Translations under genes and position numbers: made by a program | Shown: positions 27,401-36,095 of the stretch, piece after piece | Layout: each line of letters begins with the position of its first letter | Numbering within the stretch: the stretch's first letter is position 1 | The notes under the pieces: model-generated | The model's database searches: none | What the model was told of the DNA's origin: nothing | What the model saw: the letters and a program-made list of their open reading frames with translations, nothing else | From: a virus | IMG/VR virus record: IMGVR_UViG_3300050821_007995 | Span: 1 to 45,413 of that record | Reading direction: 5' to 3' (one strand) | DNA length: 45,413 nucleotides

Positions 27401-28335
27401 TAGAATATGCTCCCCAATGGCGTGTTAGCAATACCACCACCAGGAGTAGTGAGCCCTCGGCTAGCGCCACCAGCGATCGCCGCGAAGAGGCTAGGCAAGA
27501 AGCCAGTACTTCCCGGGTTAACCACCGTTTGTGTCTGCTGCGTACTCGCCGTGCTTAGGCCAAGCGCATCCGCGATCTTCTGTTGGATCTGATTGAGGAT
27601 GCTTTGAAAGTCGTTATACTGGCCCGTAAGCTGTGTCTGTTCTGTCGCCTGTGGGACGGCGCCGGCTTGGAGCCCGCCGCCGAGTAGGCTCTCTTGCGCC
27701 GTGTCTAAACCTAGCGGCGCAGCCGCAAGTCCAGGCGTTGCTGTAGCTGCTCCAAGCGCAAGTTGAGCATTCGTAGCTTGCGCGCCCTGATTTGCTTGAT
27801 CAGCGGCCAAGGTAAACTGGCTACCCTGCTGTGCCAACGTTCGCGCAAGGTTAGTACCAGCTTGATTTCTTGCGCTAAGGCTATCGCTACTAAATCCACC
27901 ACCTGCACTCCTTCCATAGTTTGCATTAATCGACGGTATGACCTGCTGGTTAAAGTCTTGTGTGAGCGGCTGAACGACCCCCTGCTGATAAGCCGCTGTC
28001 GGATCAATCATGCTCACCGGCGGATGCTGTTGAATTCCTTGAGCCGTGTTGAGCGCCGTACTGAATGCTTGTGCATTACCTGGCTGGGCAGAGGCCGGAC
28101 CTCCAGTGTAGCCATTAACTAGGTTCTCAATCCCAGTCAAGGACGTTTGCTGGAGCTGGCTCATTGGCGCGCCGTACTGCCCTGTTAGGCTCGGCTGTAG
28201 CTGCCCAAAGTTATACGCACTGCCTGCGCCCTGGCTTCCACCCAGCATTCCACCTAGACTATCCAGCAGGGCCTGCTGCGTCGGGTCAACCGTTGACTGT
28301 GTCGTTGACTTAACACTCGGCGCCGAACCCGTCAT
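27400..28335 (-). CDS. Ejection/DNA-injection protein (311 aa)
   Basis: ATG at 28335 overlaps the upstream stop (TAATG). Low-complexity, Gln/Ala/Gly/Ser-rich and helical, with phrases such as GLQPS-type turns (NFGQLQPSLTGQYGAPM), QQVIPSINANYGRSAGGGFS and a C-terminal LPSLFAAIAGGAS hydrophobic patch. The phrase Ixxx-F-x-x-x-G-R-x-G-S in this kind of protein is typical of podovirus internal or injection proteins. Followed by the Gln-rich internal protein and the transglycosylase-bearing one. Confidence 0.7.
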   Translation of the reverse strand: MTGSAPSVKSTTQSTVDPTQQALLDSLGGMLGGSQGAGSAYNFGQLQPSLTGQYGAPMSQLQQTSLTGIENLVNGYTGGPASAQPGNAQAFSTALNTAQGIQQHPPVSMIDPTAAYQQGVVQPLTQDFNQQVIPSINANYGRSAGGGFSSDSLSARNQAGTNLARTLAQQGSQFTLAADQANQGAQATNAQLALGAATATPGLAAAPLGLDTAQESLLGGGLQAGAVPQATEQTQLTGQYNDFQSILNQIQQKIADALGLSTASTQQTQTVVNPGSTGFLPSLFAAIAGGASRGLTTPGGGIANTPLGSIF

Positions 28336-28511
28336 TAGTCAACAACCCCAATGATCGAATTAACGAATTCCACTGCCTCCTCACGAGTGCTGAAGTGTAA
28401 AGTCACAGACCTCTCCTCCTGATCGTCTAGGACTATATGAGCCTCTAAAGCAGCCAGTAGTCTTTCCATCTTCATCCGTCGCCGATGCTCTTTCAATTCA
28501 TCGTTTATCAT
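28335..28511 (-). CDS. Small hypothetical protein (58 aa)
   Basis: ATG at 28511 overlaps the upstream stop (ATGA) and the TAA overlaps the next ATG (TAATG). A charged helix (NDELKEHRRRMKMERLLAA) is followed by a strand (RSVTLHFSTREEAVEFVNSI). The second half is a strand-helix unit often found in small phage proteins. Function unknown; it lies within the ejection-protein block. Confidence 0.65.
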   Translation of the reverse strand: MINDELKEHRRRMKMERLLAALEAHIVLDDQEERSVTLHFSTREEAVEFVNSIIGVVD

Positions 28512-29014
28512 GAGGCAACTCCATTTCCAGACTTATGGCCAAATAGTGCGTCTTTGGAGATCGCAAAGATATGAAGATCTCGAAGACCTTCATTGGTCAC
28601 GATTGCGCGTGTTAACGTGCCTTCCTGTTTCATGCCGATATGTCTGGCTGCAAGAAGCGCCAGTCGGTTGTCCGACGGAACACCTGCCCATACCTTCAGC
28701 ATCCCTCGTTGGAATATCTGCGACAGCGCGAAGAGTGTCATTGCTTTTGCTATCTTCCCTCGGAAACCTTCACGAAACGCTAGATGCATCTCTGCTCCTA
28801 TGCTTGTCCGGCGCATGAACTGAACATAGCCGATGATCTGGCCACGAAAGGTCGCAGCGAATGTTGCCGTCTGAGGATGATATAGCTCCTGCGTGAAATC
28901 TACTTGTTCCGGCTGGGGAAATAGTCGGTCATGCGTCGCCCAATAGATCTCTGGCCGCGCCATGAACTGACACATGGCCTGCATGTCATAACGCTCGCTA
29001 ATGTTATATGTCAT
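28508..29014 (-). CDS. GNAT-fold protein, internal virion type (168 aa)
   Basis: ATG at 29014, 2 nt after the upstream stop. Pattern of a GNAT acetyltransferase: strand FAATFRGQIIGYVQFMRR, helix region REGFRGKIAKAMTLFALS, and the closing LKVWAGVPSDNRLALLAARHIGMK with GTLTRAI. In short-tailed phages a GNAT-fold protein commonly lies between nozzle and ejection genes. Whether it acetylates anything is unknown; the acetyl-CoA loop here is not a clear consensus, so a structural role is as likely. Confidence 0.75.
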   Translation of the reverse strand: MTYNISERYDMQAMCQFMARPEIYWATHDRLFPQPEQVDFTQELYHPQTATFAATFRGQIIGYVQFMRRTSIGAEMHLAFREGFRGKIAKAMTLFALSQIFQRGMLKVWAGVPSDNRLALLAARHIGMKQEGTLTRAIVTNEGLRDLHIFAISKDALFGHKSGNGVAS

Positions 29015-29016
29015 AC

Positions 29017-31074
29017 CTAATATTCACTCTCAAAGCTTGACCACATCTCCGCATAGACTAAACTAAAGCTTGGATCTGCACCGCTCAGACGAATACGAAT
29101 ATACGTCGATGCGTTGTCGAAGGTAAGCCGCTGACGGCTTAGGCCGGCGCCGAAGTTCAATGTCATTGGCAACCCATTCGCATCCGTCATAGTCGTATAT
29201 ACCGTCACTGGCGCGCTCGGGTCCGTATCAAACGGAGGGTCAAGGGCAAACTGAACAGTAATACCGTTCCCCTGGCCATAGAATAAGATGCTATCCCACC
29301 GCTCGATCGCATCGCCACGCCCCATGTCCTTCATTGCCATTGACCATGGAATGACCGCACCATTGTCCGTCTTTGTCGTGTAGTCATATACGAAGGTGCT
29401 CTGCTTAGCGGGCGCGCACAGGATCAAGACCGGCGCATTGAGCAAAAACACCCGACTGTCCCAGGCAGTGGTATTCTGTGCCCAAGTGCCAACAGCACTT
29501 GCCCACGTAGTTGTTAGAAGCGGTAGGAAGTAACCTGCACTGACGAACGTGTCGGGGAAGGTTCGATGATACCAAGCGTTCTTTTCCAAGCTGCATCGTA
29601 AAACGCTACCCGGCAGCGTTTGAGTCCCTGCTGGGTAGAATAAAAGGACTTCATCGTTCTCCCCTACATACTGCGTGAAGATGGTCTGCTTCGCCTGCGC
29701 GTTTAACTCTCCTTTAGCACTAAGTAGGCGTGCGAAGACATTGTTCCCAACGGGAACAAGGGCGTAGCCTCCATCATAGGTATAGATATTCTGCGTACCG
29801 ACGATGAAATGCGTCTCACCCAGCTCTGCTACGCTCCCCTGGCTCTGAATTCCCTCACCATAGATCATATATTCGAAGAATAACGTTTGGTTAGGCAGGC
29901 CCAGATACGTACAGCGCATAATCGTGGTTTCACGATAGATAATCATCCACGGGCCAAGTAAATTGGCGGCGAGGATAAAATCCTCAGTATCTACGAGCGG
30001 ATAAATCGCGGCTATACCGTTCTGACCCGGCGTCCATCCAGTCGGATCGCCCTGATCACTCGCCCGGACCTGCTGCGGCAAGTCCATACCATTCTCTGTC
30101 GTATTAAGGAGAATGAGCTGCTCATGGAAAACGTTCATGGCACGACACGTTGTGCCATTAGGCAACCCTGGCAGTGTCGCCAGCACGCCCTGGAAGTAGT
30201 AAGAGATCGGGTCCTCACCGTTTGAAATGATCACCCACCCGATCGCCGGAAATACAACCGCAGACACCTGAACGTTTAGGTTTCCGGCAAGGGCCGGCGC
30301 AATTACGACTTGAGCGCCCAAGTTGGCGCCTGGCGCAGGACAAGCCGTTGTTGCTGTGACCACCGACCCGGCTATACCACCAACTATGAACTGCCACTGT
30401 TGTCCATTACTTAGTGCAAGACCGAGCTTAGATCCGATAGCTATACCCTGTATTGAGCTTAGCGTTAGCGATGTTGCCCCGGCTGCTGCCGCTATGGTTA
30501 ATGTAGGTATCACATTGACGACGGAGACGCCCGCGTTGGCATTAATACCCGGCGCCGGTATGTTTGTCGTGAGTGTAACGGTAGGCCCGGCTACGCTTAG
30601 GACTACGAACGGGGTTAGGATACCGTTGCTTAACGGGACTTTGAGGGCAGTACCAGCGACAATCCCTGCGGGATTACTAACGACAATAACGGCCTGACCG
30701 CTTGCAGCGATCGCAGTCGTAATTGTGCTCGGTCCACTGTAGTGGACGTATTGCCACTGCGGCGTATTGCCGCCCAGAAGCCGATAAACAGACGCTGTTG
30801 TGACAAGTAAAAGCTCACTCGTCCCGTCGGGATAGTAAACCTGATAGGCCAGCTGTGGCTGGCCGGCGACCGGTGGACCAAAGGGGCCGTAGCCCGTATC
30901 CACCAAGATCTGTCCATCAAACCAATAAAGGTTCTCAGCCTCACTAAGCGAGTTAGTTGGTAGGTTTGACGGCTCCACCGCATAGTTGACGCCGGCATCG
31001 AACGCGTTTAAGCGCTCTCGCTCATAGTCTTGCGGCAGCGTTGGGTCAAGCGGGCCGGGAAGGCTCTGGGCCAT
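29017..31074 (-). CDS. Tail nozzle / packaged-DNA stabilization protein (685 aa)
   Basis: ATG at 31074 overlaps the upstream stop (TAATG). N-terminus FDAGVNYAVEPSNLPTNSLS and EAENLYWFDG is the opening found in podovirus nozzle proteins. The middle has beta-rich insertions with valine-rich repeats (PTVTLTTNIPAPGIN, VVTATTACPAPGAN), and the rest looks like a beta propeller (NIYTYDGGYALVPVG, NAWYHRTFPDT, WDSILFYGQGNGITV). It forms the distal tube of a short tail in related phages. Supports a podovirus morphology with the adaptor at 33226-33957. Confidence 0.8.
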   Translation of the reverse strand: MAQSLPGPLDPTLPQDYERERLNAFDAGVNYAVEPSNLPTNSLSEAENLYWFDGQILVDTGYGPFGPPVAGQPQLAYQVYYPDGTSELLLVTTASVYRLLGGNTPQWQYVHYSGPSTITTAIAASGQAVIVVSNPAGIVAGTALKVPLSNGILTPFVVLSVAGPTVTLTTNIPAPGINANAGVSVVNVIPTLTIAAAAGATSLTLSSIQGIAIGSKLGLALSNGQQWQFIVGGIAGSVVTATTACPAPGANLGAQVVIAPALAGNLNVQVSAVVFPAIGWVIISNGEDPISYYFQGVLATLPGLPNGTTCRAMNVFHEQLILLNTTENGMDLPQQVRASDQGDPTGWTPGQNGIAAIYPLVDTEDFILAANLLGPWMIIYRETTIMRCTYLGLPNQTLFFEYMIYGEGIQSQGSVAELGETHFIVGTQNIYTYDGGYALVPVGNNVFARLLSAKGELNAQAKQTIFTQYVGENDEVLLFYPAGTQTLPGSVLRCSLEKNAWYHRTFPDTFVSAGYFLPLLTTTWASAVGTWAQNTTAWDSRVFLLNAPVLILCAPAKQSTFVYDYTTKTDNGAVIPWSMAMKDMGRGDAIERWDSILFYGQGNGITVQFALDPPFDTDPSAPVTVYTTMTDANGLPMTLNFGAGLSRQRLTFDNASTYIRIRLSGADPSFSLVYAEMWSSFESEY

Positions 31075-31328
31075 TAAGCGGGCGTTCCTGTGGCGTCAAC
31101 CCAAACGCTTCCACGCCACCAAACGGGCTTCCCAAGCGTCGTGTCGAAGTACGTCTGACCAATGGTTAGCTGAGCCTTCGGCCGAGAGCCTGTGGCTCCC
31201 TGATCCGGGAAATTATTAGCACCCGCGATCTCTTGTAGGCTTCTCGTAAGGTCCTGGAATACGCGTTGAAGGGTCTGGACGTTCGCGTCGTTGATCACGA
31301 GGTTTGGAAAGCTGATGGGGAGCTTCAC
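31074..31328 (-). CDS. Small tail-fibre-associated protein (84 aa)
   Basis: GTG at 31328 with a strong GGAGGT site 6 nt upstream. Begins KLPISFPNLVINDANVQTLQ, a coiled helix, and ends with GQTYFDTTLGKPVWWRG plus SVWVDATG, the short closing motif typical of phage fibre proteins. Its first 113 nt overlap the end of the gene at 31216-31578 in another frame. Probably a small fibre or trimer-forming protein. Confidence 0.7.
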   Translation of the reverse strand: MKLPISFPNLVINDANVQTLQRVFQDLTRSLQEIAGANNFPDQGATGSRPKAQLTIGQTYFDTTLGKPVWWRGSVWVDATGTPA

Positions 31329-31578
31329 GCATTACCTCCACAAGTCGGCCGAAGCCTTCTGCGATCTCGTTCCGTGTACTTTCCACCGCCGCCGCTGGAC
31401 GATTACTCGCCTTAATGACTTCGATTAAGTACACCGGCATCTGTATCCAGGCACATTCCTTCCAGACAGTAACCGCCCCACTTTCTATATTCGTCTGCAC
31501 AGTCTCCCACCATGCCGGACACCCGCCTTCAGCTATCCTGGCATGCCGTGGGCATTTGGCACAATCCCATGCTGTCAT
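31216..31578 (-). CDS. Cys-rich protein overlapping the fibre gene (120 aa)
   Basis: ATG at 31578 overlaps the upstream stop (ATGA). The N-terminus has a Cys/His set (AWDCAKCPRHARIAEGGC followed by PAWW) likely to bind zinc, then WKECAWIQMPVYLIEVIKAS. The last 38 residues (Pro/Arg-rich) lie over the start of the next gene and may be unconstrained. Placement in the tail region suggests a virion or assembly role; no family recognised. Confidence 0.6.
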   Translation of the reverse strand: MTAWDCAKCPRHARIAEGGCPAWWETVQTNIESGAVTVWKECAWIQMPVYLIEVIKASNRPAAAVESTRNEIAEGFGRLVEVMREAPHQLSKPRDQRRERPDPSTRIPGPYEKPTRDRGC

Positions 31579-32321
31579 TGTTTACTACACACGATAGTGT
31601 TGACATACGCGGGTCGCCAAGTTCCATCAGCAGATACACTAGTGTTGGCGCCATGAGTGTGTGCAGCATTTCCACCCGTTCCCCCATCACTGGTTATAGC
31701 AAACTGGCCGAGGAAAATGGAGTTACCAGAGTTAAACCCAACAGTACCTCCGGTAGAAGTAACCGCACTCACGTTGTGTGTATGACTGGGTATTTCACCT
31801 TGGTTCAGCGCATGACCGGCTACTGACGTAGCGGCCGAGAGGCCACTAATCGTCCATGAACCACCACCACCTGCACCCGCGCCGTTTGTTGTGCGGAGCA
31901 CTTGATCATTTAAGCCGACAATTTGTACCCATCCAGTTGGGGCAGCTGCCTGGATGAATGGTAACACCGTACCAGATGGAAAGAACTGTACATTGATCGC
32001 GCCGTTGTTCGTAATCTGAATGAGGTTCTGCGCGTCATCTTGATACCAAAGCTCCGCCCTACCTGTGCCAGCATGCTTATTCGCAAATAGCATGCCATCC
32101 CCGGCGTCGAGTATCTTGGCACCATCTGGCGCCGGCCGAAGCGTAACCTGGCTATGCTTCCCGTCATTACCGTCGCCGTTCCACGAGTGGTCAATTACCA
32201 GCCGTTGATGGATGTCTGTTTTGAGCGCGCGTATCCGGCCGGCGCCGAGGTTGATATTCTCATTATCAGCTGGCTCACCCTCATATGCTGTGTCCCACGT
32301 CTCGAAGAAGGTGAAGCTCAT
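31575..32321 (-). CDS. Tail collar-type fibre protein (248 aa)
   Basis: ATG at 32321. The N-terminus (FFETWDTAYEGEPADNENIN) and GRIRALKTDIHQRL are typical attachment sequences of phage fibre proteins. The C-terminal half has the collar domain phrase FPSGTVLPFIQAAAPTGWVQ, then GEIPSHTHNVSA, and the closing WRPAYVNTIVCSK. These mark short fibres that bind metal and host surface in related phages. The end overlaps the next gene by 4 nt. Confidence 0.85.
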   Translation of the reverse strand: MSFTFFETWDTAYEGEPADNENINLGAGRIRALKTDIHQRLVIDHSWNGDGNDGKHSQVTLRPAPDGAKILDAGDGMLFANKHAGTGRAELWYQDDAQNLIQITNNGAINVQFFPSGTVLPFIQAAAPTGWVQIVGLNDQVLRTTNGAGAGGGGSWTISGLSAATSVAGHALNQGEIPSHTHNVSAVTSTGGTVGFNSGNSIFLGQFAITSDGGTGGNAAHTHGANTSVSADGTWRPAYVNTIVCSKQ

Positions 32322-32330
32322 AGGCTACGC

Positions 32331-32582
32331 CTATTTGCTTCCATCATGCGCATGCTTCCTATTTGCCACCCCCTTTAGGGCCATCACGAGGGCCTTTCCA
32401 TGTACCTTCTTTCCCGCTTTAGGCGGGTGCGATACATTCGGCTGAACGCGTGAACCACGCGTCTGTGTCATGCCCTGCGCTCCGCGCGGGCGTTTCGGCG
32501 CCTTCTTATACAGATGCTCCTCGGGATAGTGACCACCTGCGGTGCCGCGTCCCATACCTTTCATATCAGTCATTTTACTCAT
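32331..32582 (-). CDS. Small basic protein (83 aa)
   Basis: ATG at 32582 overlaps the upstream stop (ATGA). Strongly basic and Gly/His-rich (KKAPKRPRGAQGMTQTRG, PKAGKKVHGKALVMALKGVA). No Cys, no membrane segment. Basic small proteins beside head-tail genes can be internal DNA-binding components. Not recognised further. Confidence 0.65.
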   Translation of the reverse strand: MSKMTDMKGMGRGTAGGHYPEEHLYKKAPKRPRGAQGMTQTRGSRVQPNVSHPPKAGKKVHGKALVMALKGVANRKHAHDGSK

Positions 32583-33226
32583 CCTCTAACCCAGCCAACG
32601 CCATCCGGCGTGTAGCTATGCGTTGCACCATTAGCATTGATCACATCAACGTTTGACGCTAGCGTTATCGGACCGATAAGCGCTCCATCCGTGTTTGTCA
32701 CTGTTATCGGAAAAGCGGCGGACACGCCATTAACGTCTGCTATTTCCACAGTCTGGCCCAGATTTGCATTCACCATAGTCGGGAGTAGTATCGTCGTCGG
32801 ACTAGGCGTCTGTTTTCGCACGGAAACCAGCTCAGTAGCCGGAGATAGTTGAATAATCGCTCCAGTCGCGACTATTAGGCTCACATTCGCGCGCGGCTGT
32901 ATCTGCGCGATCCACCGTCCTGGCGTTCCAAGTGACGGATACGGGTTCCAAATAGTAACACCATCTGGCACATCTAACGCATCAGCATCCCACATAATGA
33001 GGTTTTGGCCGCCGTCCATCGTGGCCGCAATGCCGGCTAGATGTGCAAGGGCCCCGTCGGCCACACCTACAAGACCATCATTCATGCCATCTGGGGAGCT
33101 AAGGTAGCTCGCATTAGGAATGCTCAGGAATTGGCTTGTCTGCAACCCGCCAGACTGGACACTATACCAGCCCAGCACTGGTACGGCTAGTGTAATGACT
33201 GGCGGAGGCGGCGGCTTTGTTACCAT
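32579..33226 (-). CDS. Beta-rich structural protein (215 aa)
   Basis: ATG at 33226 with coupled upstream stop (TGATG). Begins with a Pro run (VTKPPPPPVITLAVPVLGW), followed by an opening domain and repeated strands (ITVTNTDGALIGPITLAS), ending SYTPDGVGWVRG. The phrase ending in G-x-x-W is common in phage fibre trunk proteins. It lies between adaptor and collar fibre, so a fibre or tail accessory role is likely. Confidence 0.65.
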   Translation of the reverse strand: MVTKPPPPPVITLAVPVLGWYSVQSGGLQTSQFLSIPNASYLSSPDGMNDGLVGVADGALAHLAGIAATMDGGQNLIMWDADALDVPDGVTIWNPYPSLGTPGRWIAQIQPRANVSLIVATGAIIQLSPATELVSVRKQTPSPTTILLPTMVNANLGQTVEIADVNGVSAAFPITVTNTDGALIGPITLASNVDVINANGATHSYTPDGVGWVRG

Positions 33227-33957
33227 CAGGGCTGCTGTGCAATGAACGGGTTAGACCAGTACGGCGTATTTGCTATCGGTGGCACCTGACCGATATCATG
33301 GCTAATCTCAAGGTCGGGCTGACTATCGTCATGCTCGATGGCTTCATTGACTAGGCCATCAACTAGGTTTTCGTGATACGTAGCTCGATCAAGCCGCCCA
33401 TAGCTTCGCCATTTGTATCCCAGCGTCCAATTAATGAGAATATCATCTTTCTCCTGAAAGACGCTCGTCTGACCTAGGTTTGCTGATACAAATGGTATAG
33501 GCGCGACTGTGCAACGAAGCTGCGCTGTGAACTGTTGAAACGGCGGCGGAACCATGACGATGAACTGTCCCCACCATGCGTAACGTGAGGGCCACCCAGG
33601 CACAAGCCACTCCGGGCTCGGATAAGCGTTATCAAACCACCGCCAAGGTACTTGAATGACCTTTTGGCTCTGGCCAAGACTAGCTATGCCAGCGCTTGTG
33701 TCGAGTAGCACGAAGCTATGTATCGTCTTCGTGCCAGTCGGTACCGACAGATACTTGTCAACGGCTGGATTACCTGTGAAGCTCATTTGCGCGAGGAAAA
33801 GCTGCTTCAAGTCTTTCCATAGCCATTTACGCGAGATACGCTGTTGTGCAAGGTTAATCGCATTGGTAAGCGCTACCGTACTCACACCAGCGTCGTTACG
33901 ATTACCCAGACCTGACCGAATTTCGGTCAGCATATCATTCAGCGTCAGAATACCCAC
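33226..33957 (-). CDS. Head-to-tail adaptor (gatekeeper) protein (243 aa)
   Basis: GTG at 33957 with GGAGG upstream. The N-terminus is helical (LNDMLTEIRSGLGNRNDAGV, then NLAQQRISRKWLWKDLKQLF) and is followed by YLSVPTGTKTIHSFVLLD. The long helix at the end of the N-terminal section, then a beta domain (YAWWGQFIVMVPPP) and a helical section (INWTLGYKWRSYGRLD), is the pattern of podovirus adaptor proteins that sit under the portal. Order capsid-decoration-adaptor-fibre-nozzle fits. Confidence 0.75.
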   Translation of the reverse strand: MGILTLNDMLTEIRSGLGNRNDAGVSTVALTNAINLAQQRISRKWLWKDLKQLFLAQMSFTGNPAVDKYLSVPTGTKTIHSFVLLDTSAGIASLGQSQKVIQVPWRWFDNAYPSPEWLVPGWPSRYAWWGQFIVMVPPPFQQFTAQLRCTVAPIPFVSANLGQTSVFQEKDDILINWTLGYKWRSYGRLDRATYHENLVDGLVNEAIEHDDSQPDLEISHDIGQVPPIANTPYWSNPFIAQQP

Positions 33958-33963
33958 CTTTGG

Positions 33964-34284
33964 CTACGCCTCCGGTGTCGGCTTGGGCCCCAGCTCAGCG
34001 ACGTTCGCTTGCATATTCTTGTGTGAAGTCGCATCGACGATAGCGTTATGCATATCAAGCATTGCTTGTTTTAGCAATACGAGTTCTGCTTCAACCGCCG
34101 CTACTCTATCCAGCAACTCACCTGTCATATCTACCTCCGGCTGCTTGCGCAATGCGCTGATACGCATACGAACTACCTCCAGCCAAGAGGCCGTCGGCAT
34201 AACACCATGTACGCTGCTTTCGATATCTCCCAGTGACGCAGTCACTGCATCGAGAGCGCTATCCCAAACTTCGTCTTCGTTCAT
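33964..34284 (-). CDS. Coiled-coil hypothetical protein (106 aa)
   Basis: ATG at 34284 overlaps the upstream stop (ATGA). Two acidic helices (NEDEVWDSALDAVTASLGDI and MTGELLDRVAAVEAELVLLK), the second with heptad spacing. No other motif. It lies between the decoration protein and the adaptor gene; probably an assembly or head-completion factor. Confidence 0.6.
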   Translation of the reverse strand: MNEDEVWDSALDAVTASLGDIESSVHGVMPTASWLEVVRMRISALRKQPEVDMTGELLDRVAAVEAELVLLKQAMLDMHNAIVDATSHKNMQANVAELGPKPTPEA

Positions 34285-34610
34285 CCCAGTTGTCCAAATG
34301 CATGAAAGCCAAAGACGCCGACATTGGTTGCATCGGCTACTTGTGTGTCCGCCGCCGCCGTTAGGCTCTGATACGCCCGAAACGCCTTATCAGCCGGGCT
34401 CCAACGTACGTGATAACCGAGGCTAGAGACGCCATCGGCGACAACACGAACGGTGGCGTTCTGGTTGAAGAGGCCAGTAATGCCAGTTAGTGGCACCTTC
34501 GCTGCAGTATAAGCCGAAAGGTTGCAGACGCCGGAGATAAGCCCGAACGGCGCGCTAGCCATCCGCATAGGCGTCCGCTGATCGAGCGTGACTGTGATTG
34601 TATCCGCCAC
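34281..34610 (-). CDS. Probable capsid decoration or head accessory protein (109 aa)
   Basis: GTG at 34610 with AAGGAGCG upstream. Small beta-rich protein beginning ADTITVTLDQRTPMRMASA and containing GVSSLGYHVRWSPADKAFRA. The size and place directly after the capsid and the 154-aa protein suggest head decoration. Not recognised as a specific family. Confidence 0.65.
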   Translation of the reverse strand: MADTITVTLDQRTPMRMASAPFGLISGVCNLSAYTAAKVPLTGITGLFNQNATVRVVADGVSSLGYHVRWSPADKAFRAYQSLTAAADTQVADATNVGVFGFHAFGQLG

Positions 34611-34622
34611 GAGCTACGCTCC

Positions 34623-35087
34623 TTAGTATGGAGCAATGAGAAAGACGGGACCGGACGCCCCAGCTAGGATCGTCAGGTTGATCCCTAAGGCCGGATCGGT
34701 TGCTGCTGCCTTCGCGACCAGCGTCTTCGTCGCCGCCATCTTTAACTCAAGACCAGCTGAGGCCGCGGTGACGTTATTGACGGTGCAGACACCTCCAATT
34801 TGTATCCAACCAAACTGTACGGTTCCGGATGCGATCACAGGTGCTACCACGACGCCGGCGCCGATCGTGCCAGACGCTCCGTCGACTGTCTGCCCACTAA
34901 GATCAGTTAAGACATAACCAACCGGGTCGCCTACGACATGCGCCGTGGTCCCGCTAAACTTAACGTACTTATAGACCGCATTGTCTGTGTTCCGAATGGC
35001 TCCTAACGGCTCCATTGCCACAGTGTCAATATCTGTCAGGGCCGCTTTGAAGCTTTGAAGGAACCCTTTACTAACCGTAGCTGCCAT
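34623..35087 (-). CDS. Capsid decoration/head-fibre-like protein (154 aa)
   Basis: ATG at 35087 with an ideal AAGGAGGT site. All-beta sequence with conserved-looking Gly/Val blocks (AVYKYVKFSGTTAHVVGDPV, VQFGWIQIGGVCTVN). The phrase of the type G-x-V-Q-x-G-W-[IV]-Q is typical of capsid-associated beta-barrel proteins in phages with similar capsid genes. It directly follows the major capsid gene. Confidence 0.7.
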   Translation of the reverse strand: MAATVSKGFLQSFKAALTDIDTVAMEPLGAIRNTDNAVYKYVKFSGTTAHVVGDPVGYVLTDLSGQTVDGASGTIGAGVVVAPVIASGTVQFGWIQIGGVCTVNNVTAASAGLELKMAATKTLVAKAAATDPALGINLTILAGASGPVFLIAPY

Positions 35088-35098
35088 AGCCTACCTCC

Positions 35099-36079
35099 TT
35101 ACGGTGTGTTGATCGTGTCCATGACGCCCATCACGCGCCGCCGGTTCGTCGTAAACGAACACGCAAGCGAGATCTGCGCCGCCCGATCTTCGACCTGCTG
35201 TGGGATCTCCTTCCAGCTTGTCATTTCGAAATACCGGCCAGGATCGTAGATGAACTTGAGGAACCGAGTATTCAAAAAATACTGCCGCTGCGTGATCGAC
35301 GGGCTCCATACCATCGGGATACCCTTAAAGCTCTGGCTATCGAACCCGGCGTCCGCTAGCTTGTTGTTCCCGATCCGATAGTACGGGAGGACTGCGTCTT
35401 CGTAAAACTCATAGGTGCTCTGGTCATTTAGGATGATATCCGGCGCATCCATCTTGCGGTTGTTCATGCAATTGTGCAAAAGCGTCCGCATGACCGGTAT
35501 ACCATTCACGGCAAAGCTAAGGCCAGCCATTGTGATGGCCTGATTTTGCCACCAAGTGTTCACGCTAGGATCAATGCCTCCGGCATTGAATGAGGCGCTA
35601 GCAACGTTAGCAGTGTCTGGAACTAGGAACTGAAGGCCATCGATCTGATTAGAGGCGGCGCCGGAACCGCCCGCTAAGGCCGTTTCCAGGTTTGTGATCA
35701 GGCTGTCTTCCGTATTGTCCAGTTTCTCGCTAACCCAATCGAGGATGCGGTTACTTCCCGAGTTCTGCTGATCGTCGACGCCGAACCGGAGGATATTCGC
35801 GGCCAGGTATCGCCAGTTAAACTGTGCAACTTGCAGGAACTTATAATCCTGCATAGCGACTGAGCCGCCACGGGTGAGCCACACGATCGTACTATTCGGC
35901 GCGTAGGCAAGGTTTTCTTCGATAATCCGCCCGCCGCGTACACTTTTCAGCTTCCCCTTATCCTTCAACCAGAACCAGAATGGTGCCGCATTGAAGATGT
36001 TATCGGACACACCGGGAAGGCGTTCCTGCCATGTCGTTGTATAAAGATCATCAAGTGCAAGACTGATTGTGCTTACCAC
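35099..36079 (-). CDS. Major capsid protein (326 aa)
   Basis: GTG at 36079 with AAAGGAG upstream. N-terminal helices and a domain with VRGGRIIEENLAYAPNSTIV and WRYLAANILRFGVDDQQNSG, then the dimer-like LDNTEDSLITNLETALAGGS. The middle has APDIILNDQSTYEFYEDAVL and the end has YFEMTSWKEIPQQVEDRAAQ. These are typical of HK97-fold capsid proteins of about 320-340 residues in podovirus-like genomes. Position between the scaffold-like gene and decoration genes supports this. Confidence 0.82.
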   Translation of the reverse strand: MVSTISLALDDLYTTTWQERLPGVSDNIFNAAPFWFWLKDKGKLKSVRGGRIIEENLAYAPNSTIVWLTRGGSVAMQDYKFLQVAQFNWRYLAANILRFGVDDQQNSGSNRILDWVSEKLDNTEDSLITNLETALAGGSGAASNQIDGLQFLVPDTANVASASFNAGGIDPSVNTWWQNQAITMAGLSFAVNGIPVMRTLLHNCMNNRKMDAPDIILNDQSTYEFYEDAVLPYYRIGNNKLADAGFDSQSFKGIPMVWSPSITQRQYFLNTRFLKFIYDPGRYFEMTSWKEIPQQVEDRAAQISLACSFTTNRRRVMGVMDTINTP

Positions 36080-36095
36080 GCTAGTCTACTCCTTT

